Shown: positions 26,933-36,459, numbered from the stretch's first letter. The stretch: DNA of 64,000 bases from UBA5072 sp963705125 (GCA_963705125.1 CAVPIY010000006.1:310001-374000); one strand, 5' to 3'. A program made the numbers and translations. Notes: generated from the letters alone by a model not told the origin.

Positions 26933-29389
26933 TTAATCATTAAGTTTGGTTGATAAACGTTGAAAAACCAGATTTTTTAACGATTCATACGTATGATTTT
27001 CAGGATATACGGGCTGAAGGAATTCAATGGACACCTGTTTAAATAATCTTGGAAATCTTGAGCCAGCCGGAAGTATATCATAAGAACCTTTAATGGCAAC
27101 CGGAATAACGGGAATCTGCAATTCCTGGCTCAGTATGGCAAAGGTTTGTTTGAAATCCCCCATTTTTCCGTTCAGGGTTCGGGTACCCTCGGGGAAAATC
27201 ATCAGGTTTTTACCTTTTTTCAGCACTTCAGCCAGTTTTTGTATCGACAGTTTCAGATCTTTGTTTACATCTACCAGAATGATGTTGTTTCGGTTGGCCA
27301 GAAAGCGCAGAACTCGACCACGGAAGTGCTTTTCCTTGGCATAGACATAGGTTCTCTTTATAAACTGCCGTTTAAAGAGCGAGGCAACAAGGAAACCATC
27401 GAGCACACTCTGGTGATTCGGTGCAATAATACAGGCATGGCTGGGCAGGTTTTCAAGGCCATGGGCCTTAATACGCATAAAGACCCTGAATCCGAATTGT
27501 ATAATATTCTTGATCAGGTTATGAGTAAACCAGGAGTCTGGCAGGTTAAGATGTACTTTCTCTTTAAGGATCTGTGACCAGCTGATGCCCTCAAAGTTTA
27601 GTCTGGTTTTCTTTTTATAAACATGATCTGCCAGACGGGCAATTGACTGAAAATCGGCCAGACTGCCCTCGGGGATGTCCACGCCAAATGCTGTTTCGAT
27701 AAAAACAGACAGGCTGACCCTGCCCAGGGAGTCTAGTGCCAGATCGAGTTCAAGGTGGTCACCGGGATGCACGGTTTGTTGTGTTTCTTCCTCCAGGAAT
27801 TTCTTTATTGCCTGGTACTCATGGCTTCGGGGTTCGGCTTGTTTTTCGCGCTTCCTTGCCCCGGCGAGATCAGGCAAAAGATATCGCTTTATTTTACCAA
27901 GCCTGGTTTTAGGCAATTCAGTTGCAGTAATGTGGAATCGGAGTACTTTTTTATAGGGACTAATGGAACGGTTCACCTCATCAATCACCTTCCAGCGAAA
28001 ATGTTCCTCCACATCCTGGATCCCGGCTTCATTCAACTTCCTGAAATCGGGAAGCAATATGGCCTGTAATATCCCGTCCTTCAGGAAAACGCCGGTTTCT
28101 TTTACAAAGGCAGATTTTTTGTATATGGCCCTTTCCACTTCCTCCGGATTTATGTTCTTACCATTGGGCAGCACGATAATTTCTTTCTTGCGTCCCGTAA
28201 TATGGACATAACCCGCATCATCCATGAAGCCCAGGTCGCCGGTGTGTAACCAGCCATCCTTCAGCACCAGGGCTGTTTCTTCGGGTTTGTTGAAATATCC
28301 CTGCATCACATTATCTCCGGATACAACTATCTCGCCATCATCAAACCTGATCTGAATTCCCGGTAGCAGATGCCCCGGTACCCCGGGTTTAATGGCTCCG
28401 GGTCGTGTAAAGGTGATCATGGGTGCGGTTTCAGTCATGCCATACCCTTCGAGCAGTTCAAATCCCAGGTCTTTGAATAGCCTGACCACGTCAGATTCAA
28501 CGGGAGCACCACCACATACCAGAAAACGGATATGACCGCCAAATTTTTTATGAACAGTGCCAAACAAGGCACGTGAAAATGAAAGCGAGCCAATCCTGCC
28601 GGCACTCCAGAGCATGATCCTGGCGATCATGCTCTGCCTGATTTTTTCCCGGAGGCCTTTGCAGATAAGCTGATATAATCTGGGAACACCAATCATGATG
28701 GTAATCTGGTAATCCTTTAGGGTAGCCATCATGTCCTCCGCGGCCAGTGAAGTATTCAGCACCATGGTTCCCCCCGAATACAAAGGAGCAACAATGGTGC
28801 CAACCAGGGGCAGTATATGATGAAATGGCAGGAGGATCATGGTCCTGTCTCCGGGTGTAAAAATCTCAACATCCTGGCAAACGGCGGTCAGGTTAGCCAG
28901 TAAATTCCGGAATGATAACATGACTCCTTTCGGATTACCAGTAGTGCCGGATGTGTAAAGGATCAGCGCCGTCTTCTGATGGTCCGTAATTACCATATCT
29001 TCTGGCTTTTCATCTGAATCCGCAGGGATCTCCTCAAAAACAAAGATGCCGGGCGTCTGGCCTGCAGATTTACAGGACTGTCGAATGATTTGTAATTTCT
29101 CCGCAGAACAGAATAACACAGAGGGTATACTGTCGGAAATGATGTAATCAACGTCCTCCTGGGAGAGCATGACATCCACCGGTACAATGGTGGCTCCTTT
29201 CTTCCATCCGGCATATAACGCAAAGATCCACTCCGGCCGGTTCTCTGAGAAAATGATCATCCGCTGATTCTCCATGTCTTCCAGAAGAGCAGCATACTGT
29301 TCAATCCGCGAAAGAAGATGGCTGTATGTCAGACTGATGTTCTTGCCCACCAGCGCAGGCTTCTCTGCATTTCCAATTAATTTAATCAT
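26933..29389 (-). CDS. Acyl-CoA/ACP ligase - ACP - acyltransferase fusion
   Basis: 818 residues from the ATG at 29389; a longer reading from 29461 overlaps the preceding gene and adds 24 non-conserved residues. Three domains are visible. Residues 1-510: AMP-forming ligase with YTSGTTGNPKG (145), GYGMTE (315) and GWLHTGDLG. Residues about 525-600: acyl carrier protein with the phosphopantetheine Ser554 in LALDSLGRVSL. Residues about 640-818: PlsC-type acyltransferase with NHQSVLD (658) and FPEGTR. The plausible chemistry is fatty acid activation, transfer to the built-in ACP arm and esterification to a lyso-lipid. E. coli Aas carries the same two enzymes in the opposite order and without an internal ACP. 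A short inverted repeat (TTAATGATT/AATCATTAA) spans the stop codon. Confidence 0.88.
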   Translation of the reverse strand: MIKLIGNAEKPALVGKNISLTYSHLLSRIEQYAALLEDMENQRMIIFSENRPEWIFALYAGWKKGATIVPVDVMLSQEDVDYIISDSIPSVLFCSAEKLQIIRQSCKSAGQTPGIFVFEEIPADSDEKPEDMVITDHQKTALILYTSGTTGNPKGVMLSFRNLLANLTAVCQDVEIFTPGDRTMILLPFHHILPLVGTIVAPLYSGGTMVLNTSLAAEDMMATLKDYQITIMIGVPRLYQLICKGLREKIRQSMIARIMLWSAGRIGSLSFSRALFGTVHKKFGGHIRFLVCGGAPVESDVVRLFKDLGFELLEGYGMTETAPMITFTRPGAIKPGVPGHLLPGIQIRFDDGEIVVSGDNVMQGYFNKPEETALVLKDGWLHTGDLGFMDDAGYVHITGRKKEIIVLPNGKNINPEEVERAIYKKSAFVKETGVFLKDGILQAILLPDFRKLNEAGIQDVEEHFRWKVIDEVNRSISPYKKVLRFHITATELPKTRLGKIKRYLLPDLAGARKREKQAEPRSHEYQAIKKFLEEETQQTVHPGDHLELDLALDSLGRVSLSVFIETAFGVDIPEGSLADFQSIARLADHVYKKKTRLNFEGISWSQILKEKVHLNLPDSWFTHNLIKNIIQFGFRVFMRIKAHGLENLPSHACIIAPNHQSVLDGFLVASLFKRQFIKRTYVYAKEKHFRGRVLRFLANRNNIILVDVNKDLKLSIQKLAEVLKKGKNLMIFPEGTRTLNGKMGDFKQTFAILSQELQIPVIPVAIKGSYDILPAGSRFPRLFKQVSIEFLQPVYPENHTYESLKNLVFQRLSTKLND

Positions 29390-29442
29390 TTGCAGGATTT
29401 TAATTCGACAAAGGTAGGATATTTTGTTACATGGTGAAATGC

Positions 29443-30831
29443 TCAGCCATTGCTCACACAAAGAGCATCATTCAGGGCAATGATTGCTTTTTTATAGTCT
29501 TCCCGGCTGATTACAAATTGCATATTGACCTGTTTCAATGATTGTGAAATGGCATCCACATTGATACGGTTTGCAGCAAGTGCGGCTGTTGCCTTGGCAA
29601 TAATACCGGGTTGCGCTATGTTGGTCCCAAGGGTGCAAACCAGTGCAACCGGCTTGACCGTGACTTCATAGTACCTGGCTCTTAATTCACTGATCAGGTC
29701 TTCATGCAAATCTTCTTCCCAGATCACCTGCGTAATGCTGTTCGCATTGGTGGCTTTCAGGATATAACTGATGTTGTATTGTTCAAAAGACTGCATAATA
29801 GCACGGTCATATCCAACCTGACCTACCATCAGCGGATCGTGGATCTCGATGGCAATAACCTTATCGGTGCCCGAAATAATCTCCACTTTTGATTTTTCCC
29901 CGACATAGTCCTTCGAAATCAGGGTGCCCGGATGTTCCGGCTCAAAGGTGTTTTTTATCCGGATGTTGATGCCGGCCATTTCGAGCGGTTTTGAAGCTTT
30001 TGGATGAATGGCTTCCATCCCGATATCGGCCAGCTGATCGGCTACATTGAAATTGGTGAAGCCTACCGGAATCGATTTTTCAACCCCCACGATATTCGGA
30101 TCAGCCGAAGACAGATGGAATTCCTTGTGTATGACGGCCTCTGATGCCTTAACTTCTACAGCCACCTTGCTGAAAGTGACTTCACTGTAACCCCGGTCAA
30201 ACTCACGCATAATGCCTTCTGTGCCCTTGGTATAACCTGTAACAACCGGTATGGTGGAGTTGTAATCGAGATTCATAAAAATGCGGTGAATGCGTTCATC
30301 AATGGAAAGGTATTCCGAATCGCTAAAACCACATAAGTCGACGAATGTAGCGTTAAGACCATTGTTTTCCAAAGTGTTCACGGAATTGAAAGCCGCATGT
30401 GCTTCACCAATGGAGGACAATATTTCCCGTGCCGCCAGCAGGATATTTTGTCTGTTTACATACCCGGTTGCCAGTACATCGGCCAGGCTGTTGAGGTAAT
30501 TCTTTGCATGTACAATCCGGTTGGTGATGAAATCATCGGCTTTTACCTGATCCAGACCGATTGACACAAAAGTACGGTTGATTGTGATCAGCTTATCCAG
30601 CAGATTGAACAAGGCCAGATTGTAATCCTCGTTATTCAAGAATTTCTGATAAATACCAGGTTCTTTTGTTTTTTTATGTTCAAGGAGCCAGTTGGTAACG
30701 TCGTTGTATGCTGACACTACAAATATGCGGTTGTATAAACCACAACCCTCACAGGGTTTCAAAATAATGTTATTCAGTACGTCCTGAAATTTCGACATGG
30801 ATGTACCACCAATTTTTTCAACGGTAAGCAT
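29443..30831 (-). CDS. Aspartate kinase, second (Ask_Ect-like) subgroup
   Basis: 462 residues. The N-terminal VEKIGGTSMSKF block, rather than KFGGASV, marks a separate aspartokinase subgroup related to the enzyme in ectoine clusters. AEVVIHKEFHL-type and MEAIHPKASKPLE segments complete the kinase domain, and about 130 C-terminal residues fit ACT domains (VALVCTLGTNIAQPGI). No ectoine genes lie nearby, so this is probably an ordinary second aspartate kinase in the aspartate family pathway. The stop lies 53 nt before the chosen start of the acyl-ligase fusion on the same strand. Confidence 0.87.
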   Translation of the reverse strand: MLTVEKIGGTSMSKFQDVLNNIILKPCEGCGLYNRIFVVSAYNDVTNWLLEHKKTKEPGIYQKFLNNEDYNLALFNLLDKLITINRTFVSIGLDQVKADDFITNRIVHAKNYLNSLADVLATGYVNRQNILLAAREILSSIGEAHAAFNSVNTLENNGLNATFVDLCGFSDSEYLSIDERIHRIFMNLDYNSTIPVVTGYTKGTEGIMREFDRGYSEVTFSKVAVEVKASEAVIHKEFHLSSADPNIVGVEKSIPVGFTNFNVADQLADIGMEAIHPKASKPLEMAGINIRIKNTFEPEHPGTLISKDYVGEKSKVEIISGTDKVIAIEIHDPLMVGQVGYDRAIMQSFEQYNISYILKATNANSITQVIWEEDLHEDLISELRARYYEVTVKPVALVCTLGTNIAQPGIIAKATAALAANRINVDAISQSLKQVNMQFVISREDYKKAIIALNDALCVSNG

Positions 30832-30894
30832 TATTTGTATAAAAATTAATTCAGTGTGGATTTTATTTCAGATAATGCAACAAAAATAGTAATT

Positions 30895-31013
30895 AAGTTA
30901 CAAGTTACAAGTTACAAGTTACAAGTTACGAGTTACAAGTTACAAGTTACAAGTTACGAGTTAGGGATTTACTTGTCCCTCGTCCCTCGTCCCTTGTCTC
31001 TTATCCCTTGTCC
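30895..31013. repeat. Two tandem heptamer arrays (AAGTTAC and CTYGTCC)
   Basis: Ten uninterrupted 7-nt units of AAGTTAC or GAGTTAC run from 30895 to 30964. After 7 nt, six units of CTTGTCC or CTCGTCC type run from 30972 to 31013. The second array enters the end of the lipoprotein gene at 31001 and supplies its last codons and stop. Confidence 0.88.
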
Positions 31014-31528
31014 CTGCTTAAAACTATCCGTAAAACCGGTTTATGTCCGAAAAGTGCACCGTCGCTTGCATAGAAATTACAGCCCAGAACCAGAGATATG
31101 ACTCTTTTTGTCATGTTGGCTGTTACCGGATCCAAATACCATGCTTCGGTGAACTGTATCATGCCAATACTGTCACGACTGAATCCTGCTGCAGATTCCA
31201 TCTTCTTCACCTGTTTCACGGTCAGTTTTTCACGGGTTTCAAAATTGTACGCTGTTGCTCTTTCCATATAAACCATCGAAAATATACTGTCTATCAGTGC
31301 CTTTCTGTTTAACCGGCTCAGGCATTTTGTTGCCCAGGTATCGTCGGGATTGGGATTGCTGATCAATACATCATATATGATGGTATCGGCCAGCAGCAAA
31401 CCGTTGTTTGTGTCACCGGTTACCGGAATACAGTCTATATTGGTCTTTTTCTCCTGATCACGGCAGGCAGTCAAATACAACAGGACGAGGATCAGAGCAA
31501 GCAGAAATGGTTTTGTGTGCTTTGACAT
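31001..31528 (-). CDS. Lipoprotein with GldN-like C-terminal region
   Basis: 175 residues from the ATG at 31528 (MSKHTKPFLLALI), which gives a lipoprotein signal peptide with lipobox Cys22 (LYLTAC); the longer in-frame reading from 31600 adds a poor N-terminus. The C-terminal part (FTEAWYLDPVTANMTKRVISL) resembles the conserved end of gliding/T9SS protein GldN/PorN, but the protein is shorter than GldN and no gldKLM genes adjoin it, so a true GldN role is unlikely. The last residues (RDKG) and the stop are encoded by the heptamer array described at 30895-31013. Confidence 0.6.
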   Translation of the reverse strand: MSKHTKPFLLALILVLLYLTACRDQEKKTNIDCIPVTGDTNNGLLLADTIIYDVLISNPNPDDTWATKCLSRLNRKALIDSIFSMVYMERATAYNFETREKLTVKQVKKMESAAGFSRDSIGMIQFTEAWYLDPVTANMTKRVISLVLGCNFYASDGALFGHKPVLRIVLSRDKG

Positions 31529-31679
31529 GATAGTTTTATTTTTTTGATATGATCTTTGAATAAAGCGCAGGGATATCAAAAGCAAGGTAAAGATAGCCAT
31601 TACCCTTTACATATTTTCAGGATATGCTATCTTTATGTCTTAAACAAGTGCTTGTCATTAATCATATCACCACACCGGT

Positions 31680-32354
31680 ATGAAAGTTGCAGTCTCCAGG
31701 CTGACAGAGAACTATGCCAACTGGCTGAAACAATTGCAGCCTGATATTGAATTGGTTGACTTTATTGACCGGGATCCGGAGGAATTTGCCAGGCAGGTAG
31801 AATCCTGTTCAGGCTTGCTTTTAACCGGCGGCGGTGATATTGCACCCCTTTATTATGGCCGGACAGATTATGCGGATCTTTGCCGGAGCATGGATAGGAA
31901 AAGGGATGAGCTTGAACTGAAACTTACCGAAATTGCCATAAATCTTGGGCTTCCGGTATTTGCCATTTGCCGGGGGATGCAGATGCTGAATGTTGCTTTC
32001 GGGGGTACATTGATCCCGGATATACCTGCTTTCATCGGCAATGCCGTCATGCACCGGGATAAGGAAGACGTATTCCATCCGGTTTCAGTTGTTTTTGATA
32101 CACATCTATATGGGATCACCGGAGTATCAAATGAAGTTGTGAACAGTTCGCATCACCAGGCGATCGACAGACTGGCCGCCGGCTTTGTTGTTTCTTCCTT
32201 GAGTCAGGATGGTGTAGCAGAATCCATCGAATACAACGACGGGACAAAGTTTTGCATGGGTGTTCAATGGCACCCGGAGCGCATGCTGATAAGCCATCCA
32301 CTCTCGGGAAAGCTGGGTAAGGCGTTTTTGGAAGCTAGTAGGAAGGTAACGTAA
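31680..32354 (+). CDS. Gamma-glutamyl-gamma-aminobutyrate hydrolase-like class I amidotransferase
   Basis: 224-residue peptidase C26/PuuD-like protein. The nucleophile elbow FAICRGMQMLNVAFGG carries the catalytic Cys, LLTGGGDIAPLYYG forms the oxyanion-side loop, and the His-Glu pair appears in VQWHPE near the C-terminus. Members hydrolyse gamma-glutamyl bonds, for example in putrescine catabolism, but no puu genes are nearby, so the substrate is uncertain. The gene overlaps the convergent histidine kinase by 20 nt at their 3' ends. Confidence 0.88.
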   Translation: MKVAVSRLTENYANWLKQLQPDIELVDFIDRDPEEFARQVESCSGLLLTGGGDIAPLYYGRTDYADLCRSMDRKRDELELKLTEIAINLGLPVFAICRGMQMLNVAFGGTLIPDIPAFIGNAVMHRDKEDVFHPVSVVFDTHLYGITGVSNEVVNSSHHQAIDRLAAGFVVSSLSQDGVAESIEYNDGTKFCMGVQWHPERMLISHPLSGKLGKAFLEASRKVT

Positions 32355-34071
32355 ATGAGAATGTACTGCCTTCTCCCGGGGTGCTGCTAACCCAGATCTT
32401 CCCGCCATGCAAACGAACAAATTCCTGGCACAACGTGAGACCGAGGCCGGTACCACTTTCAGCTGCTGTTCCCTTTTTGGAAAGGTTCCCGTCACCCCTG
32501 AACACAAGATCCTGTTCCTCCGGAGTCATTCCGGTTCCTTTATCAGCTATGGCAACTGTTACATTCCCGGAACTGTATGAACTGGAGACCTGAATGCTCC
32601 CGCCCGGGTAGGAGTATTTAATGGCGTTGGACAACAAATTCCGGATGACTGTCTTTAGCATTTCCATATCAGCCTTAACCATATACTGTTCACGGGAGCT
32701 ATGTGTGATAGTCAGGTCCTTTTGTTCATACAGTGTGCGAAGGTTCCTGATTTCTTCGTCGATCAGTGGAGTTATGTCCATGTTAACCGGTGTAAAATGC
32801 ATGCCTTTTTGCTGAATGAGTGCCCATTCGAGCAGGTTTTGCAGCAAGTGATACGTATTTACCGAGGTATCATAGATGATCTTTCCTTTTTTCAATGCAC
32901 CCTCATGGTTCTGGTTTTCAACATTGCTGATCAGCATTTCAGTCATGTTGATGATCAGATGAAATGAATTTCTCAGGTCATGTGCTATGATGGCCAGGAA
33001 TTTATCTTTACTGACATTCAGTTCTTTGAGGCGCTTTTCTTTTTCAATGAGTCGCTTTTCCTTTTGCAGTTGATCGGTTACATCGGTGATGACAATGGTC
33101 TTTCCCATTCTATTATGCCGGTTATTGTAAACTGCGACTATGTGAAGATGATAATAAGCCTCGCCCTCCGGGCCGGACATACTGATATTGGTTTCAAAGC
33201 CATCAGCAAGTTCCGGGAAAGCAGGAAGTCTCAAAGCTGTGATATCCAGAAATTCCCCTTTCCGGGCAGGTGATAATTGCGGAAAGAGCCGGGCAGCGGA
33301 TTGATTAAAACTCACCAGGTGACCCTGGTTATCGATGACGATCAATCCATTTGTCATGCTGTTATACACATGCTCCAGGGCTATCGGTACATATTCAAGA
33401 AGATGAAATCTGAGTACCCCGAGGGCACCCAGGAATCCGACCAGGGAAAAGGAAAACGGACTCAGGTCAATATTATGCGGACTGTGTCCGGTGATATATA
33501 TCAGGTATACCGCCCAGGGAATGACAGAGGAAATGAGCATAATGGAGGCCCTCTTCCGGTTGATCCCGCTTGATTCCGTTACCATGGTCAGGTACAGGAT
33601 CGTGGAGATGAGCAGCATGCAATTTGCCAGGATCTGGTGTATCCAGTACCAGATGCCATGTGTAAAGTCAGCCAGTGTGAGGTTCCCGGACGGGATCAGT
33701 TGAAATTCCTCATAAAAGAGATTATGGAAATTGCTGTATTGAAATATGTATGTCAGGACACCCATCAGCACCAGGATAAAGAGGATCCAGGGCTTCAGGA
33801 ATTGTGTTCTGCCGGTATAGCTGAAAGCCAGCATGACCAGGAGGGAGGGGATGAATGCAATTCCGATGTATTCTATTTTCAGCCAGAACAGAATGGTTTC
33901 AACTTGTCCGGATTGCAGTTCAAAGGCATAACCAAATGAATACAGGCTGATGGCAACGAGTAATAAAAAATAGGCAATGGCTCCGGGCGAATTTCTGTAA
34001 CGCAGGGAAAATATGGCAAGCAGAAGATTTGCCAATGCCGTGAGAAGCAGGATGGCACTAAAGATATTCAA
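32335..34071 (-). CDS. Membrane sensor histidine kinase (7TM-PAS-HisKA-HATPase)
   Basis: 578 residues. Seven predicted helices in residues about 1-225 match the HisKA_7TM sensor domain. A PAS domain (about 235-335, NGLIVIDNQGHLVSFN) and a short coiled coil follow. The HisKA domain has phospho-acceptor His364 in IIAHDLRNSF. The ATP-binding domain shows NLLSNAIKY (N box), ADKGTGM (G1) and GTGLGLTLC (G2). No response-regulator gene adjoins it, so its partner is elsewhere or outside the window. Its signal cannot be inferred. The 3' end overlaps the convergent amidotransferase gene by 20 nt. Confidence 0.93.
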   Translation of the reverse strand: MNIFSAILLLTALANLLLAIFSLRYRNSPGAIAYFLLLVAISLYSFGYAFELQSGQVETILFWLKIEYIGIAFIPSLLVMLAFSYTGRTQFLKPWILFILVLMGVLTYIFQYSNFHNLFYEEFQLIPSGNLTLADFTHGIWYWIHQILANCMLLISTILYLTMVTESSGINRKRASIMLISSVIPWAVYLIYITGHSPHNIDLSPFSFSLVGFLGALGVLRFHLLEYVPIALEHVYNSMTNGLIVIDNQGHLVSFNQSAARLFPQLSPARKGEFLDITALRLPAFPELADGFETNISMSGPEGEAYYHLHIVAVYNNRHNRMGKTIVITDVTDQLQKEKRLIEKEKRLKELNVSKDKFLAIIAHDLRNSFHLIINMTEMLISNVENQNHEGALKKGKIIYDTSVNTYHLLQNLLEWALIQQKGMHFTPVNMDITPLIDEEIRNLRTLYEQKDLTITHSSREQYMVKADMEMLKTVIRNLLSNAIKYSYPGGSIQVSSSYSSGNVTVAIADKGTGMTPEEQDLVFRGDGNLSKKGTAAESGTGLGLTLCQEFVRLHGGKIWVSSTPGEGSTFSFTLPSY

Positions 34072-34082
34072 TGGATGATCAA

Positions 34083-35429
34083 CTATGAATGATTAAAAAC
34101 CAATCGCCTGCCTTTGTGATCCTCAAAAAACCGGCCCTCATCGTACACCAGGTTTCCGTTGACAAAAGTGTGGGTAACCCGGGAAGAAAAGGTGTGGCCA
34201 AGCAAGGGGGACCACCCGCATTTATATACTATATTGTCCGATGATACGGTCCATGGGCTGTCCATGTCTACCAGCACCAGATCAGCGAAGTATCCTTCAC
34301 GGATGTATCCCCGTTCTGCAATCCTGAACAGGGTTGCCGGGGCATGGCACATTTTATCGACGATCATTTCCACGCCCAGGAGCCCCTGCTTATAAAACTC
34401 AAGCATGGCAACCAGGGAATGCTGCACCAAAGGCCCGCCTGAGGGAGCCTTAAAGTATGTATTCTGCTTCTCTCCGAGGGTATGCGGCGCATGATCTGTG
34501 GCCACAACATCAATAAATCCGTCGATCAGGGCCTTGAACAATGCCTTCCTGTCTTCGGATGATTTGATGGCTGGGTTCCATTTGATCAGGTTACCCTTGG
34601 TGAAATAGTCCCTATCATCAAACAGCAAATGGTGTACACAAACCTCTGCGGTGATCTTTTTATCCTGAAGCGGAATGCCGGCTTTAAGCAGTGACATTTC
34701 GGCAGCGGTTGAAAGGTGGAGGATATGGAGTCGCGTCCCGTACTGTTCAGCCAGGTTGACGGCCAGTTGTGAGGAGCGGTAGCAGGCTTCAGCATTACGG
34801 ATGACCGGGTGCATATGAACCGGAACGTCTTCACCGAATCTGTCCCTTGCCTGACGTGTGTTTTGAAGAATGGTGGATTCATCTTCGCAATGTACGGCGA
34901 TCAGCATGGGTGAGCGGGAGAAAATGGCTTTCAGGGTCTCCGGATTATCGACCAGCATATTGCCGGTTGATGAGCCCATAAAGATCTTAATGCCGCATAC
35001 CCTGGATGGGTCGGTCTTCAGCAGTTCATCCAGGTTATCGTTTGTGGCGCCCATATAAAAGGAATAGTTTGCCAGGGAAGCTTGCGCAGCCAGGTTGTAT
35101 TTGTCTTCCAGCAGTTTCTGGGTGGTAGTCTGCGGGTTGGTATTGGGCATTTCCATGTAGGAAGTCACCCCTCCGGCTATGGCAGCTTTTGATTCACTGC
35201 GGATGTCCCCCTTGTAGGTAAGTCCCGGTTCCCGGAAATGCACCTGGTCATCGATGACGCCCGGTAGCAGGAAGCGGTTCTTAGCGTCAATAACCCGGTC
35301 AATGACAACATCCGGTTGTTTTTCAGGGGGCAATATCCCTGCAATGCGCTCATCGCGGATCAGGAGGCTGCCGCGCTGCTGTTTCCCTTCACTGACCATG
35401 TGGGCATTGGTGATCAATGTTGTGCTCAT
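34083..35429 (-). CDS. pyrC: Dihydroorotase (DHOase) / allantoinase-like amidohydrolase
   Basis: 448 residues. The chosen ATG at 35429 overlaps the stop of the upstream glycosyltransferase gene as ATGA, so translation is probably coupled. It closes carbamoyl-aspartate to dihydroorotate in pyrimidine synthesis. Metal-site motifs are VHFREPG, the carbamylated-Lys block GIKIFMGSSTGN, IAVHCEDE, LHILHLSTA and the catalytic Asp in VATDHAPH. The first metal-ligand His of the usual HxH pair is Gln here (DDQVHFREPG); I believe this variant is frequent in Bacteroidetes, so I still call it DHOase, with less certainty than otherwise. Confidence 0.85.
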   Translation of the reverse strand: MSTTLITNAHMVSEGKQQRGSLLIRDERIAGILPPEKQPDVVIDRVIDAKNRFLLPGVIDDQVHFREPGLTYKGDIRSESKAAIAGGVTSYMEMPNTNPQTTTQKLLEDKYNLAAQASLANYSFYMGATNDNLDELLKTDPSRVCGIKIFMGSSTGNMLVDNPETLKAIFSRSPMLIAVHCEDESTILQNTRQARDRFGEDVPVHMHPVIRNAEACYRSSQLAVNLAEQYGTRLHILHLSTAAEMSLLKAGIPLQDKKITAEVCVHHLLFDDRDYFTKGNLIKWNPAIKSSEDRKALFKALIDGFIDVVATDHAPHTLGEKQNTYFKAPSGGPLVQHSLVAMLEFYKQGLLGVEMIVDKMCHAPATLFRIAERGYIREGYFADLVLVDMDSPWTVSSDNIVYKCGWSPLLGHTFSSRVTHTFVNGNLVYDEGRFFEDHKGRRLVFNHS

Positions 35430-36166
35430 ACCTCTGTTTTTGGTGTATAGTTCCAGAAGATGCTGCGCAGCTTCATGCGCAATACGCCCCATAAAGCTTC
35501 GTTGAATATTCCGCCCGACATTTTAGAGGTTCCCTCCCGGCGGTCGGTGAAGACGATGGGAATTTCCACGATATGAAAACCGAGTTTCCAGGCTGTGAAC
35601 TTCATCTCGATCTGGAATGCATACCCCCTGAACCTGATCCGGTCAAGATCAATGGCTTCAAGCACCCTGCGTTTGTAACATTTAAAGCCAGCCGTGGTAT
35701 CGTATATTTTCATGCCGGTTATGAACCGGACATACATGGAAGCGCAGTAGGACATGAGGACCCTGCCCATGGGCCAGTTCACCACATTGACACCTGACTT
35801 GTACCTGGATCCTATGGCCAGGTCTGCCCCGTTGATGCAGGCCTGGTGGAGCAACAGCAGGTCCTGCGGATTGTGGGAGAAATCGGCATCCATCTCAAAA
35901 ATATAATCATAGGTCATTTCGATAGCCCATTCGAATCCCAGAATGTAGGCTGTACCCAATCCCTGTTTCCCTTCCCGTTCAAGGATAAACAGCCGGTCGG
36001 TGTATGAAATCTGCAGGGATCTGACAATGGCAGCGGTGCCGTCGGGTGATCCGTCGTCCACAATAAGAATATCAAAGGAGGCAGGAAGTGAAAAGATGCT
36101 GCGGATCATCTTTTCGATATTTTCCTTTTCGTTGTAAGTGGGTATTATTACAAGGGCCTTGCTCAC
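35426..36166 (-). CDS. GT2 polyprenol-phosphate mannosyltransferase-like
   Basis: 246-residue GT2 glycosyltransferase resembling dolichol-phosphate mannose synthase (Ppm1/DPM1). Motifs are IIPTYNEKENIEKMI, IVDDGSPDGT, the metal-binding EMDADFSHNPQDL and, near the C-terminus, IVFTDRREGTSKMSGG. It should transfer mannose or a related sugar from a nucleotide sugar to a polyprenyl phosphate on the inner membrane. No C-terminal membrane helices are present. It starts about 200 nt from the first rRNA promoter, reading away from it. Confidence 0.9.
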   Translation of the reverse strand: MSKALVIIPTYNEKENIEKMIRSIFSLPASFDILIVDDGSPDGTAAIVRSLQISYTDRLFILEREGKQGLGTAYILGFEWAIEMTYDYIFEMDADFSHNPQDLLLLHQACINGADLAIGSRYKSGVNVVNWPMGRVLMSYCASMYVRFITGMKIYDTTAGFKCYKRRVLEAIDLDRIRFRGYAFQIEMKFTAWKLGFHIVEIPIVFTDRREGTSKMSGGIFNEALWGVLRMKLRSIFWNYTPKTEV

Positions 36167-36349
36167 AAATTATTAAAATTACAGGTACGAAGATATTATA
36201 ATATTTAATTCCACGAACATTCCGGCATCAAGATCCCTGATTGGTTTAATATTCTGTTCCTCCAGGGATTTCTTATATTTAAAGGTACTTGGTTATCAAA
36301 TAGGTAAGGAGTTACGTTAAGAAGATCATGAAATAAAATATAAAATATC

Positions 36350-36379
36350 TTGCAGATTAAAAATTAGTTTTTACCTTTG
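36350..36379 (+). promoter_or_regulatory. rRNA promoter P1 (Bacteroidetes -33/-7 type)
   Basis: TTG at 36350 and TACCTTTG at 36372 are separated by 19 nt and match the TTTG/TAnnTTTG consensus of Bacteroidetes primary sigma promoters. The surrounding sequence TTGCAGATTAAAAA recurs in the second promoter. The gene-free stretch 36167-36349 upstream shows no further feature. Confidence 0.82.
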
Positions 36380-36459
36380 CAACCTCTTAATAAAAACAGA
36401 ATCGTTCTTTTCATATTTTGGAATAAATAAAGTCGGGGGCATAAAAAACAGAAATGTTA

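Noticed and set aside
29443..30831. Ectoine biosynthesis cluster
   Set aside because: The kinase resembles the Ask_Ect subgroup, but no ectA, ectB or ectC-like gene is present.
30856..31101. Plus-strand 81-codon open frame
   Set aside because: It is mainly the translated heptamer array and the antisense of the lipoprotein gene.
31001..31528. GldN/PorN of the type 9 secretion system
   Set aside because: Only the C-terminal segment is similar, the protein is too short and gldK, gldL and gldM are not adjacent.
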